A stretch of 34,498 nucleotides of DNA from NCBI GenBank assembly GCA_003151335.1, contig PLXE01000041.1:1-34498 (forward strand), read 5' to 3'. Source of the stretch: Acidobacteriaceae bacterium (GTDB lineage Bacteria; Acidobacteriota; Terriglobia; Terriglobales; Acidobacteriaceae). The notes under the pieces are model-generated. The model was not told the origin of the DNA and made no database searches. It saw only the letters and a list, made by a program, of their open reading frames with translations. The position numbers and the translations under genes are program-made. Shown here piece after piece: positions 1 through 7,839 of the stretch (positions are counted from its first letter, which is position 1; each line of letters begins with the position of its first letter).

Positions 1-21
1 CCATTGCGGTGCTACTCTTTT

Positions 22-876
22 TCATTGCCGGTCTCCTTTATCTGTTTGCGCTTCAAGCGCGTCGATAACTTGGGAGCCTACAGCATCCAGTCGGAGCACG
101 GCCTTCTCATCCCATATCTTTACGCTGGAACGAGCGCTTTCACCGGTTTCATCAAGCGCTGCCTCCTCCTCCCGCAGTTGATATGCCGGTTGTATCACCG
201 TTTGCGGGACTCGCCAGATTATGGCGGCACACCCGCAAGCCAGCAGAAAAAGCAGAATATAACCGTAGCTCCACATCTTGCTTTGTGTTGTCAGGCCAAG
301 CGTTGGCTCAAGCACAAATGGGTAGGTCAACAGACCAGCTAGACTCCCGGCGTTACTCGCAGCATAGAGAAAATAAGGGTCATTCGCCGCTGGATCGCCG
401 GAATGAGAGAACCACTTTTGCAAGATCGGAGTGCTTGCGGAAAGTACGAAAAATGGCAACCCAACGGAAACTGAGAGCAATGCTAACAACCAAAGGACAG
501 GATTCTGTGAAACGGGCGGTACCCATGCAGCAGGAATATGAAGGGGCAGCACAACCAAGGCTATGAGCAGCACAGACAAGTGAAAGACGACTTGACGCCG
601 GTGACTGAATAGTTGTGCAGATACATGAGCGTAGAAATACCCAGCTAGCAGCACGGCTTGAAAGAAGACAAGGCAAGTGTTCCACACCGCGGGAGCGCCG
701 CCCAGAAGGGGCAGGATCATCTTGGCGACCATGGGCTCCATCGAAAACAGTAAGAATGCACTCAGGAACATGGTCGTGGCGAACAGCGCCAGGCAAAGTG
801 TTCCAGATCCAGTTGCCTTCCGATTTGGGGCTGAGACAACGGCCGAGATCACGTTGGCCGAGCCCTCTTCACTCAC
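22..876 (-). CDS. N-terminal membrane part of a fused spermidine synthase-like (MFS-type) protein
   Basis: The 284-residue product starts at a GTG (876) and holds about six hydrophobic segments (roughly residues 26-50, 62-85, 95-118, 124-147, 170-190, 200-220). The order and motifs such as MEPMVAKMILPLLGG and APAVWNTCLVFFQ match the membrane domain that precedes the methyltransferase-like domain in bacterial fused MFS/spermidine-synthase proteins. That family is usually 600 residues or more, so this product covers only its first part. It ends at a TGA at positions 24-22, in a hydrophilic linker; the same frame stays open past the TGA to the window edge. The gene may therefore be interrupted by a nonsense mutation, or the rest may lie outside the window as a separate gene. 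A substrate cannot be assigned. Family assignment is from recognised sequence pattern, not a search. Confidence 0.6.
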   Translation of the reverse strand: MSEEGSANVISAVVSAPNRKATGSGTLCLALFATTMFLSAFLLFSMEPMVAKMILPLLGGAPAVWNTCLVFFQAVLLAGYFYAHVSAQLFSHRRQVVFHLSVLLIALVVLPLHIPAAWVPPVSQNPVLWLLALLSVSVGLPFFVLSASTPILQKWFSHSGDPAANDPYFLYAASNAGSLAGLLTYPFVLEPTLGLTTQSKMWSYGYILLFLLACGCAAIIWRVPQTVIQPAYQLREEEAALDETGESARSSVKIWDEKAVLRLDAVGSQVIDALEAQTDKGDRQ

Positions 877-1564
877 AGAACCGACCTGAATCTTGGATTG
901 GCCACACCGAAAGATAACACGGTCAGAGTTTCACAACTGCAGCGGGTGGTTTGGGAGTGACCTATGTCGCATCAGAAAAGTGATAACGGCAAAACCAGAG
1001 GAGGCCGACACCCGATCCGCTACCGATAAGGCCTCGTCCCGGCTTTCTTCACGAGAACATCTGGCCCCAATGCGTCCCGTGCAGTTGATTGCAAGGTTGC
1101 TGCGGGTCACGGTAATTGAGACAGGCCAAATCGATCGGTAGCAATCTGGTAGCAACACCGGTGGGTGATGCGGTTTGAAGATGGCGGGCCCTGAGAGATT
1201 CGGACTCCCGGTGTTTGGTTCGTGGCCGTTGCCGCAGAGAAAATCAATTTAGCTAAAGTGTCACAAAGTGGCACGACGCAGTATTCATGCTGATTTTCAG
1301 CACACTGTCATCAAGCTTGTATCAGTTCGCAACAGGTCGGAAAGGCAAGGGAGGAGGCGCAATTTTGGGCACAGTCCCGGAGGGTGAGGCGGGTTGTTTC
1401 CGAGTTGCCCGTGACCCAGGAGGGACCCGAGAGCCGCGGCTAATCAGCATGGTTGATTTTGAGGGTGGGGCGGTACTAGACTCTGTAGTATCTCCCCAAA
1501 GAGTGCGGTAGGGTCGAACTTCGACTCGATCATAGGAAGTGGATATTTTCCGCTCTTGGGCACT
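877..1564. other. Gene-poor interval with tRNA remnant
   Basis: No convincing gene is visible in this 690-base interval. Short open frames here have no recognisable composition or ribosome binding site. The unit GGTAGCAA occurs twice at about 1137-1153. The only recognisable feature is the partial tRNA-Arg copy listed separately. Confidence 0.5.
1187..1256 (-). pseudogene. Decayed partial copy of the neighbouring tRNA-Arg gene
   Basis: Positions 1189-1230 repeat the 3' half of the tRNA-Arg gene at 1972-2048 in the same orientation. The T-arm and variable-loop region (1189-1211) matches at 22 of 23 bases, and the anticodon-loop stretch GGTTCGT is also kept with small changes around it. Beyond the anticodon the match is lost apart from a short AGCTAA near 1251 that corresponds to the tRNA 5' region. 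The acceptor stem is not intact, so it is not a working tRNA. It may be a degenerate attachment site left by integration at the tRNA 3' end, or a decayed tandem tRNA duplicate. Confidence 0.65.
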
Positions 1565-1852
1565 ATGCTGCGAACCATTGCCACTTCAGTCGCTCAATCC
1601 ATCGCCATCCTGTCCGTCTCCGGGCTCTGTTTGTTCCTGGCCAGCTATCTCGTGGAGAAGCACTCGTTCGATACGGGGCCGCTGTTTATCCTGTTGCTGT
1701 ACTGCCTGCCGATCGGCGTTGCGGCGGTGCGCAAGCACAATTCGGTGCTGAGCATAATGGTAACCAACCTTTGGCTGGGCTGGACCATCCTCGGCTGGAT
1801 CGTCGCCCTAGTCTGGGCCTGCGACTCCAACGTGGAAGCGACCAGCAAATGA
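1565..1852 (+). CDS. Superinfection immunity (T4 Imm-like) family membrane protein
   Basis: This 95-residue protein has three predicted membrane segments (about residues 10-30, 38-56 and 64-86). The C-terminal half carries the pattern typical of the Imm superinfection-immunity family: a Pro-containing helix, a short basic turn RKHN (56-59), then GWTILGW (72-78) and ALVWA (81-85). In phage T4, Imm is an inner-membrane protein that blocks DNA entry of a second phage. Bacterial chromosomal members are common and mostly uncharacterised. I chose the ATG at 1565 over the in-frame TTG at 1556; no strong ribosome binding site decides between them. The gene lies between the tRNA-Arg gene and its partial copy, which suggests arrival by integration. 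Family assignment is by motif recognition; an anti-phage role here is inference. Confidence 0.75.
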   Translation: MLRTIATSVAQSIAILSVSGLCLFLASYLVEKHSFDTGPLFILLLYCLPIGVAAVRKHNSVLSIMVTNLWLGWTILGWIVALVWACDSNVEATSK

Positions 1853-1971
1853 GCGTCCCGGCCCAGCCCTGAGGCGGCGCGCTGCATGGCGAATACCGGC
1901 GGTAAAAAGAAGAGTCAAGTGGTCAGCACGGAAGCCAGCTAAAGCGGTTGTGTCTTTCTTGCGGAAGGTGG

Positions 1972-2048
1972 TGGTGCGCCCTGAGAGATTCGAACTCCCG
2001 GCCTTCTGGTTCGTAGCCAGACGCTCTATCCAGCTGAGCTAAGGGCGC
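1972..2048 (-). tRNA. tRNA-Arg (anticodon ACG)
   Basis: On the minus strand this folds as a full cloverleaf. The acceptor stem pairs GCGCCCT with AGGGCGC, the D-arm has GCTCAGCTGGATAGAGC, the anticodon loop is CTACGAA on a TCTGG/CCAGA stem, and the T-loop is TTCGAAT. The discriminator base is A (1975) and the CCA end is encoded (1974-1972). The anticodon ACG would be edited to ICG and read CGU, CGC and CGA. A near-perfect -10 box lies just upstream. Confidence 0.96.
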
Positions 2049-2070
2049 ACACGCGGTAAGCAGTCAGCAA

Positions 2071-2076
2071 ATTATA
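2071..2076 (-). promoter_or_regulatory. Promoter -10 box for tRNA-Arg
   Basis: A perfect TATAAT is read on the minus strand, 22 bases before the first tRNA base, leaving a short leader. No good -35 hexamer is visible at 17 bases spacing. Placement before the tRNA supports its use as the promoter. Confidence 0.6.
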
Positions 2077-2356
2077 CCAAACTGCCGACCGACTCCGACA
2101 TCACGCAAGACCTCAATCGTGGAGAACCTTTCCACTCACACGACAGATCACGGGCCCTCGGGGACTTAGTCGGAAACGGGGACTAATTTCCGCAAGTCCG
2201 GATAGCACCACTTTAGTTCCTTTGGTAAATTTTTCCCGATACCCGGAAAGTTCTACCGTATCTCCCAGATTGGAAATTCTGTAACCCGTTTACTTTCATT
2301 GACCAATCTTTGGTATCCCGGATGCTCTATCCACGGGCAGACGAAGTGGCGCAATA

Positions 2357-2410
2357 AGGGGCCGCTCGGACGGGGATTTCGGCCAGAGTTCCCTTCAACG
2401 AGCGGCCCCT
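2357..2410. repeat. Long-range 12-bp inverted repeat
   Basis: AGGGGCCGCTCG (2357-2368) is perfectly complementary to CGAGCGGCCCCT (2399-2410), separated by 30 bases. Neither strand has a T-run after the stem, so it is a poor intrinsic terminator. It could be a structured RNA or a fold-back repeat; no known RNA family was recognised. Confidence 0.55.
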
Positions 2411-2500
2411 CAACTTTAAACCTCCCCGAAACCTCAACCACGCTGTGTGATCGACCGCTAGATCGCCTAAAAGGCGTTCCCGCAAGCGCCCAGACCGAGC

Positions 2501-2539
2501 AAAGGCGAGGTGCTTCCCCCTCCGTCGCGCTTCGCCTTT
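2501..2539. terminator. Possible terminator hairpin downstream of the HMA-like gene
   Basis: AAAGGCGA (2501-2508) pairs with TCGCCTTT (2532-2539). It lies 25 bases beyond the stop codon of the minus-strand gene at 2565-2792. The trailing T-run is short, so termination is uncertain. Confidence 0.35.
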
Positions 2540-2564
2540 TGTGTTTGAACCTGGGGCGCCTTGG

Positions 2565-2792
2565 TTACACCAGCGCCAGCTTTTCGCAAATGTCGAATCC
2601 GGCGCTGCGCAGCAGTTTTTCCACACTGGACTCGTTCAGGCGCGTGGCGTCGTATTCCACCCGGATGGTCCGTTCCCGCTCATTAAACCGCACCCGGCGG
2701 ATGCCGTAGACATCGTTTACTTGTCCCAGCGCGCCCATTTCCATCTCACCCGGCGACATTCCATAGCGAAACAAAACTTCGACTGCAGTCAT
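2565..2792 (-). CDS. Small HMA-like (ferredoxin-fold) protein without a metal-binding CxxC
   Basis: The 75-residue product ends with a pattern close to the second half of heavy-metal-associated (HMA) domains: a beta strand (RVRFNER), another (TIRVEYDAT), then a helix leading to LLRSAGFD. HMA domains normally bind Cu or other soft metals through GMxCxxC in the first loop. Here the corresponding region has no cysteine; the only cysteine is residue 69. It is divergently arranged to the copper ATPase gene, with 173 bases between the starts. I chose the ATG at 2792, which has GAGGGCGG a few bases upstream, over the TTG at 2810. It could be a docking or regulatory partner of the ATPase, or a fold match without a metal role. 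Fold assignment is by pattern and is moderate. Confidence 0.6.
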   Translation of the reverse strand: MTAVEVLFRYGMSPGEMEMGALGQVNDVYGIRRVRFNERERTIRVEYDATRLNESSVEKLLRSAGFDICEKLALV

Positions 2793-2965
2793 CGAACCGC
2801 CCTCGCGCAAACGTGCAATGATGATACGGAGAAACTGGAAACTGTCTTCCGCATCTAGAATAGCTGTCGGTTAGAAGTTTCGGCCTTCGCACCGAATCCG
2901 CATTCAATATAGAGCATCGCCGCGTCAATGAACAGCGCGAGCACCTAGCTCAGGAGAGGGAGGGA

Positions 2966-5845
2966 ATGAACGGACCCGAGGATAGCTCCGAGAACCGCAT
3001 TATCGATGTTTCGGTAATCGATCCCGTCTGCGGGATGGCGGTGAATCCGGCCGAAGCCCGTGGCAAGGCGCAGTACGAGGGTCGGACCTACTATTTCTGC
3101 TCGCCTGGCTGCATGCACAAGTTTGTGTCGTCGCCCGCCAAGCACCTCTCGGCAGCTCAGGAAGCTAAGATCAATGCTCCGCCGCCGACTAGCGCAGCCA
3201 AGAAGCTCGACAAAGATCCGGTGTGCGGCATGGATGTCGATGCCTCCAAAGCCGCCGCTTCGGTGGAGTACGAGGGCAAGCTGTATCACTTCTGCTCGCG
3301 CGGCTGCGCGGAGAAATTCAAAGATTATCCGGAGAAATATCTCTCCCCGAACTACAAGGCGGTTGGGATGCCCGCGATGGTACAAATCGGCGCCGCCCCG
3401 GTGCAGATCGGCCGCAAGTTGGAGAAGGACCCGGTTTGCGGGATGAGCGTTGATCCAGCCAAAGCCGCAGCGACTGCGATGCATCAAGGCAAGACCTACT
3501 ACTTCTGCAGTCGAGGATGCGGCGAGAAATTCAAAGCCGATCCCGAGAAGTACGTTGTCCAAAGCGAGGCCCCGAAAATCACCGCCGTGGATGCGGTGGA
3601 GCAGAGCAAGCGTGCGCCCGCACCGTTGGGAACGACCTACGTGTGTCCCATGGATCCCGAGGTCCGCCAACCGCGGCCCGGCGCATGTCCCAAGTGCGGC
3701 ATGGCGCTTGAGCCCGACGTCCCCATGGCCGCGACCCGGACCCAGTGGACCTGCCCCATGCATCCCGAGATCGTTCGCGACGGGCCCGGTGCCTGTCCGA
3801 TCTGCGGTATGGCGCTGGAACCGAAGACGGTCACCAGCGCGCAGGAAGAAAATCCCGAACTGCGCGACATGACCCGGCGCTTCTGGACCAGCGTGCTGCT
3901 TGGTGTTCCCCTGGTCGCCTACGCGATGCTGCGCATGGGGCCACTGGCGCACGTGTTCACGCCGCTCGTAGGCACGTGGCTTGAGTTTGCGCTGGCAACG
4001 CCAATCGTGTGGTGGTGCGGCTGGCCTTTCTTCGTGCGCGGCTGGGCGTCTGTCAAGTTCCGCAGCCCGAACATGTTCACCCTGATTGCCATGGGCGTCG
4101 GCGTGGCCTACACCTACAGCGCGGTCGCCACCATCGTTCCGCAAGTCTTCCCGCCCTCCATGCGCGGCATGCATGGCCAGCCGGAAGTGTACTTCGAGGC
4201 TGCGGCGGCGATCATTGCCCTTGTGCTGCTGGGGCAGGTCTTGGAACTCAAGGCCCGGAGCCGCACCAGTAGCGCCATTCGCGCGTTGCTCGATCTGTCG
4301 CCGAAGCTGGCGCGCATTATGCGCGACGACGGCAGCGAATACGACGTCCCGCTCGAGCAGGTGAAGGTGGGCGACAAGCTGCGGGTGCGGCCGGGCGAGA
4401 AGATTCCGGTAGACGGCATCGTGCTCGACGGTCTTAGCTCGGTGGACGAGTCGATGGTGACGGGCGAAGCCATGCCGGTGGAAAAGCGCGCCAGCGACAA
4501 AGTTGTCGGCGCAACGGTGAACGGCACCGGCTGGCTGCTGATGCGCGCCGAGCGCGTGGGCAGCGAAACGCTGCTGGCGCAAATCGTGCAGATGGTGAGC
4601 AACGCGCAACGCAGCCGCGCTCCGATTCAGCGGCTGGCCGACAAGGTTGCGGCCTGGTTCGTCCCGGCGGTGCTGGCGTCAGCCGTGATCACGTTCATCG
4701 CGTGGCTCGTGATTGGTCCGGAGCCGCGGCTAGCCAACGCCATCGTCAATGCCGTTGCGGTGCTGATCATCGCGTGTCCGTGTGCGCTGGGTCTGGCGAC
4801 ACCGATGGCGATCATGGTTGGCACGGGGCGTGGGGCGCGCGCCGGCATTCTCATTAAGAACGCGGAGGCGCTGGAGACGCTGCAGAAAGTTGATACCCTG
4901 GTGCTCGACAAAACCGGCACGCTCACTCAGGGCAAACCGGAACTCATGTCCGTCGTCGCCGTCGGCGGCGAGACTGAAGATCGCGTCGTGCGGCTGGTGG
5001 CCAGCCTGGAGCAGGGAAGCGAACATCCGCTGGCCGCAGCGATGGTCGAGGCTGCCCAAGCCAACCAATTGCATTTGATGCCCGCGGAGCAATTCCGGTC
5101 GCTCACTGGATGCGGCGTGGCGGGCCGAGTCGGCGGGCATGAAGTGGCGGCCGGAAATGAGGCTCTGCTGCTAGAGCTGGGAGTCGATGCCGGTGAACTG
5201 AAACCCAAGGCCGAGGCCATGCGCCACGATGGCCACACCGTGGTCTTCGTCGCCGTGGATGGCCGCATCGCCGGGCTGCTCGGCATTGCCGATCCGGTGA
5301 AGCCCGAGGCAGCGCAAGCGATCCGCGATCTACGAAAAGAAGGCTTGCGCGTAGTCATGCTGACCGGCGACAGTCAGTCCACGGCCGAGGCAGTCGCAAG
5401 GAAACTCGGCATCACTGACTTTGAAGCCGGAGTGCTGCCCAGTCACAAGGCCGACGCGGTGAAGAAGCTGCAAGCGCAGGGAAGAGTCGTTGCGATGGCG
5501 GGCGACGGCATCAACGACGCGCCCGCCCTGGCGCAGGCGCAAGTTGGGATCGCGATGGGCACGGGCACAGACGTTGCCATGGAGAGCGCCGGCATTACGT
5601 TGCTGAAGGGCGATCTGGCCGCACTGGTGCGCGCCCGCCGTCTGAGCCGCGCCGTGATGCGCAACATTCGCGAAAACCTGTTTTTCGCATTTATCTATAA
5701 CTCGCTGGGCGTGCCAATCGCGGCGGGCATTCTGTATCCCAAGTTCGGCATTCTGCTGAGCCCGATCTTCGCCGCCGCCGCCATGAGCTTCAGCTCGGTG
5801 TCGGTGATCAGCAACGCGCTGCGGTTGAGGAGGGTGAAGCTGTGA
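2966..5845 (+). CDS. copA: Copper-translocating P-type ATPase with N-terminal YHS and HMBD domains
   Basis: The 959-residue inner-membrane pump uses ATP to export Cu+ (possibly Ag+). The first 290 residues hold three YHS domains starting DPVCGM at residues 19, 84 and 155, each with a YxFCSxGC motif. Two heavy-metal-binding (HMBD) motifs follow, YVCPMDPE...[10 protein letters not shown] (225-251) and WTCPMHPE...[10 protein letters not shown] (261-286). The P1B core follows: TGEAMPVEK, transmembrane CPC (604-606), phosphorylated Asp in DKTGT (D648), [16 protein letters not shown] and GDGINDAP (846-853). YNSLGVP and [15 protein letters not shown] near the C-terminus fit the Cu+ (P1B-1) subgroup. 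Classical N-terminal HMA domains are absent. GGAGAGGGAGGGA sits directly before the ATG. Transcribed alone, convergent with the next gene. Metal specificity is inferred from motifs. Confidence 0.93.
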   Translation: MNGPEDSSENRIIDVSVIDPVCGMAVNPAEARGKAQYEGRTYYFCSPGCMHKFVSSPAKHLSAAQEAKINAPPPTSAAKKLDKDPVCGMDVDASKAAASVEYEGKLYHFCSRGCAEKFKDYPEKYLSPNYKAVGMPAMVQIGAAPVQIGRKLEKDPVCGMSVDPAKAAATAMHQGKTYYFCSRGCGEKFKADPEKYVVQSEAPKITAVDAVEQSKRAPAPLGTTYVCPMDPEVRQPRPGACPKCGMALEPDVPMAATRTQWTCPMHPEIVRDGPGACPICGMALEPKTVTSAQEENPELRDMTRRFWTSVLLGVPLVAYAMLRMGPLAHVFTPLVGTWLEFALATPIVWWCGWPFFVRGWASVKFRSPNMFTLIAMGVGVAYTYSAVATIVPQVFPPSMRGMHGQPEVYFEAAAAIIALVLLGQVLELKARSRTSSAIRALLDLSPKLARIMRDDGSEYDVPLEQVKVGDKLRVRPGEKIPVDGIVLDGLSSVDESMVTGEAMPVEKRASDKVVGATVNGTGWLLMRAERVGSETLLAQIVQMVSNAQRSRAPIQRLADKVAAWFVPAVLASAVITFIAWLVIGPEPRLANAIVNAVAVLIIACPCALGLATPMAIMVGTGRGARAGILIKNAEALETLQKVDTLVLDKTGTLTQGKPELMSVVAVGGETEDRVVRLVASLEQGSEHPLAAAMVEAAQANQLHLMPAEQFRSLTGCGVAGRVGGHEVAAGNEALLLELGVDAGELKPKAEAMRHDGHTVVFVAVDGRIAGLLGIADPVKPEAAQAIRDLRKEGLRVVMLTGDSQSTAEAVARKLGITDFEAGVLPSHKADAVKKLQAQGRVVAMAGDGINDAPALAQAQVGIAMGTGTDVAMESAGITLLKGDLAALVRARRLSRAVMRNIRENLFFAFIYNSLGVPIAAGILYPKFGILLSPIFAAAAMSFSSVSVISNALRLRRVKL

Positions 5846-5874
5846 GCGGAGGTTGCCCATCCCCTAAGAACACC

Positions 5875-6444
5875 TTATCTCAGAGATTGCGAACGTTTAT
5901 AAATGCCTATGACGGTCGAGAAGATCCAGCCTAGCCAGGCGGAAAGGACCACAATTGCTATTAGTGCGCCCAATCTGGACCAGTCGGCGGCTTGCAGGTG
6001 CTGCGGCTCGAACTGGTCGGCGGCAACAAGGTCAATCCCCTTCTCGACCATGTCGATCTTTGGGGTTTCCTTGCTGTCAGTTGCCAGGACAACTGCGAAC
6101 GCGCCAGAGCCAGCTTTGACTGGTGACATTTGGCAGTGGTATCCAAATGTGGTGGAGTTGGCGGCGTTACTAGGGGCGCCGGCCGTTTGTTCGACGCGCG
6201 CGCAAGATAGCTTGTGAAGAGCTGACGGCGATTCAGGTCTGATCCCGTAAACGTGGATGGCCCTAGAAAAAGTGACGGCAAACTCGGCGCGCTCGGCGAA
6301 CGGCCCTTGCCGCGGTACTAACTCCACTGTGTAGGCGTATAGCTCTTGAATGGGGTCAGCCCCAATAAGAACCTTCAGGTCAGGAATCAACCCGGTTGCC
6401 TGCGGATCAGCAAGGGTTGTGGATACCACCCGATACGTCACCAC
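5875..6444 (-). CDS. Hypothetical membrane protein, N-terminus possibly frameshifted
   Basis: Unrecognised product. The listed frame (GTG at 6444) gives 189 residues with a beta-rich soluble part and one C-terminal membrane helix (about 158-182) followed by a basic tail. The same frame continues upstream of the GTG as a clear hydrophobic segment (about 6518-6464, reading FFFGGLAGSIFNWW), which looks like the real N-terminal membrane helix, but it reaches a stop with no normal start codon. An ATG with a GAGGAA ribosome binding site lies at 6538, one frame off. A single-base frameshift (true or from sequencing) near 6510-6530 would join them to give about 220 residues with helices at both ends. 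It is convergent with the copper ATPase gene, 29 bases apart. Confidence 0.6.
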   Translation of the reverse strand: MVTYRVVSTTLADPQATGLIPDLKVLIGADPIQELYAYTVELVPRQGPFAERAEFAVTFSRAIHVYGIRPESPSALHKLSCARVEQTAGAPSNAANSTTFGYHCQMSPVKAGSGAFAVVLATDSKETPKIDMVEKGIDLVAADQFEPQHLQAADWSRLGALIAIVVLSAWLGWIFSTVIGIYKRSQSLR

Positions 6445-6641
6445 CGTGGGTTTGGGCCTGTTGATCCACCAATTAAAAATGGAGCCTGCTAATCCCCCGA
6501 AGAAGAAGACTCCTATGAGGGGAAGTATCCATCGTCATCTGTTTGGCCGTTCCTCAGACATTAGTGACCTAACGCACAGCCAGTGTGCAAACTCCTACGC
6601 GCAGATTTTAGCAGGTGTGGTCGGAGACACTCGATTGTGCC

Positions 6642-6720
6642 GTCCCTACGGGACTCGTGGTGGTTATGACGCTTACCCAGCGCTGAAGCGCTGGGCTAAA
6701 CTCTTTCGCGCCTACGGCGC
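6642..6720. repeat. REP-like triple hairpin element
   Basis: Three perfect hairpins follow each other: GTCCC-TAC-GGGAC (6642-6654), CCCAGCGC-TGAA-GCGCTGGG (6676-6695) and GCGCC-TAC-GGCGC (6708-6720). The first and third share the same TAC loop. Such composite palindromes resemble dispersed intergenic REP-type repeats in Acidobacteriota genomes. No second copy lies in this window, so dispersal is inference. Confidence 0.6.
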
Positions 6721-6912
6721 TCGTTTTGTGGAGCTTTGAGAGCGAGGCGTTTTCACGGCCAGTGTGCGCTTGCGGAGCGCCGTGACTAGTCCATTCTTGC
6801 GAATCTCGGCGACTGGTACTTCAATCGCTCGTCCCTTGGCGGCGGCGAGCAACGATTGCTCCAAAGTGGCCAAGCGCCGTTTTTTGTCCTCGTAGATCAA
6901 CTTATTTGCCAA
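6712..6912 (-). CDS. Possible small basic protein following the thioredoxin gene
   Basis: Unrecognised 66-residue frame, rich in Lys/Arg and helix-forming (ANKLIYEDKKRRLATLEQ...). The TTG start (6912) lies in the same frame as the upstream thioredoxin gene, directly after its TAG stop and one further codon, so translation could be coupled. The last five codons and the stop fall inside the REP-like element, suggesting that the original 3' end was replaced by the repeat. No strong ribosome binding site is visible. It may also be a chance frame. Confidence 0.35.
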   Translation of the reverse strand: MANKLIYEDKKRRLATLEQSLLAAAKGRAIEVPVAEIRKNGLVTALRKRTLAVKTPRSQSSTKRAP

Positions 6913-6915
6913 GCC

Positions 6916-7404
6916 CTACATCTTCTTCAAATAATCTACGATCTCCGGGCTGGTCCACTCCTGCGGGCCGATGAACTTGCGGACGATCTTGCCACTGCGA
7001 TCGATCACGAAGGTCTCAGGAAACCCCGTCGTGCCATATAGCCCGTTCGTCTTCTGCCGGGTGTCGCGGACGGTGAGCAGATCGACGTTGTGGTCGCGGA
7101 CGAACTGTTTGTACGCGTTGTCGTCGTCGTCCTCGCTAACGGCAAGAATGGTTACCTTGTCGCCAAGCTGCTTCTGTAATTGCACCAGCGAGGGCATCTC
7201 CTGAATGCACGGCGGGCACCAGGTTGCCCAGAAGTTGAGCACCACTGGCTTGCCTTGGAATTGACTCAGCGAAACCGTGCGCTGCGAATCGGTGATGGTG
7301 AACTGGGGAGCGGCGCTGCCGATGCGTGGCGGATGCGAGCCGTTGTTGCAGGCCGCGAGGAATATCAGGCAAGTAAGGACAGTGGAGGAGATGATGCGCT
7401 TCAC
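6916..7404 (-). CDS. TlpA/ResA-like thioredoxin lipoprotein
   Basis: Periplasm-facing thiol-disulfide oxidoreductase of 162 residues from the GTG at 7404. It begins with a lipoprotein signal (KRIISSTVLTCLIFLAAC; lipidated Cys 19) and then a thioredoxin fold with the active site WCPPC (C63, C66), the AhpC/TSA-Redoxin type N-terminal motif APQFTITDSQ, and a cis-Pro region TGFPETFVID. This family reduces apocytochrome c or other extracytoplasmic cysteines, using electrons from a membrane donor such as CcdA; no partner is present in this window. The longer frame from 7446 adds 14 residues before the signal peptide, so I chose the inner GTG, which has TAGGT shortly upstream. Confidence 0.85.
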   Translation of the reverse strand: MKRIISSTVLTCLIFLAACNNGSHPPRIGSAAPQFTITDSQRTVSLSQFQGKPVVLNFWATWCPPCIQEMPSLVQLQKQLGDKVTILAVSEDDDDNAYKQFVRDHNVDLLTVRDTRQKTNGLYGTTGFPETFVIDRSGKIVRKFIGPQEWTSPEIVDYLKKM

Positions 7405-7492
7405 ATACCTATAATAATCCACGGCGGCAGCGATGTTCGCACTCACGATCCCTGGACACGACGCCTGAACCCCGGACTGGTTAGGAAACTAA

Positions 7493-7663
7493 GGTGTCAT
7501 CCTGAGCGCAGGTTTGTCCGCCTTGGCGGACAAACCGGAGTCGAAGGACCCCTATTACGCGCAGACGTTACAAGGTGGCCGTACGCCACCGCGATAGTTC
7601 AGATTCCTTGCAGCCATAGGGTTCCTTCGACTCCTCGCTGCGCTCGTCGCTCAGGATGACACC
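7493..7663. repeat. 171-bp fold-back element with 16-bp terminal inverted repeats
   Basis: The ends GGTGTCATCCTGAGCG (7493-7508) and CGCTCAGGATGACACC (7648-7663) are perfect inverted copies. A second pair is nested inside: GGAGTCGAAGGACCC (7537-7551) and GGGTTCCTTCGACTCC (7619-7634), one base different. The left arm also carries a 12-bp hairpin, GGTTTGTCCGCC-TT-GGCGGACAAACC (7511-7536), and a smaller hairpin lies in the centre (7575-7590). No open frame of note is inside. This is a MITE-like or REPIN-like intergenic element and fills most of the gap between the thioredoxin and glycosyltransferase genes. Confidence 0.75.
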
Positions 7664-7839
7664 CTAAGATCGTGCGCGCTCATGAGCAATTCATGTGAAG
7701 GCCGCATTACCCAACGTCAGTTTTTCGCGCCTACCGATCGCTGGCTTCACCCGAGCATCAACGGCTTCAGAGGTTCCCTCATTGCCGAAGCTCCGCACTC
7801 ACTGCGAATGCTGGGTGCTGTCTGGTACTCTTTATCTTC

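Larger units (their letters stand above)
2077..2564. other. Intergenic region with stem-loops
   Basis: About 490 bases without a supported gene. It contains nested short inverted repeats near 2158-2205 (outer arms GGACTT/AAGTCC with inner AGTC/GACT), a 12-bp stem at 2357-2410, and a possible terminator hairpin at 2501-2539. Open frames crossing this interval on both strands look like chance readings. Confidence 0.45.

Noticed and set aside
1287-1511. 74-residue plus-strand open frame between the tRNA copies
   Set aside because: Gly/Arg-rich composition without motif and no ribosome binding site.
2945-4609. Long minus-strand open frame opposite the copper ATPase
   Set aside because: It is a shadow of a high-GC gene, His/Arg-rich without domains, and the plus-strand gene is unambiguous.
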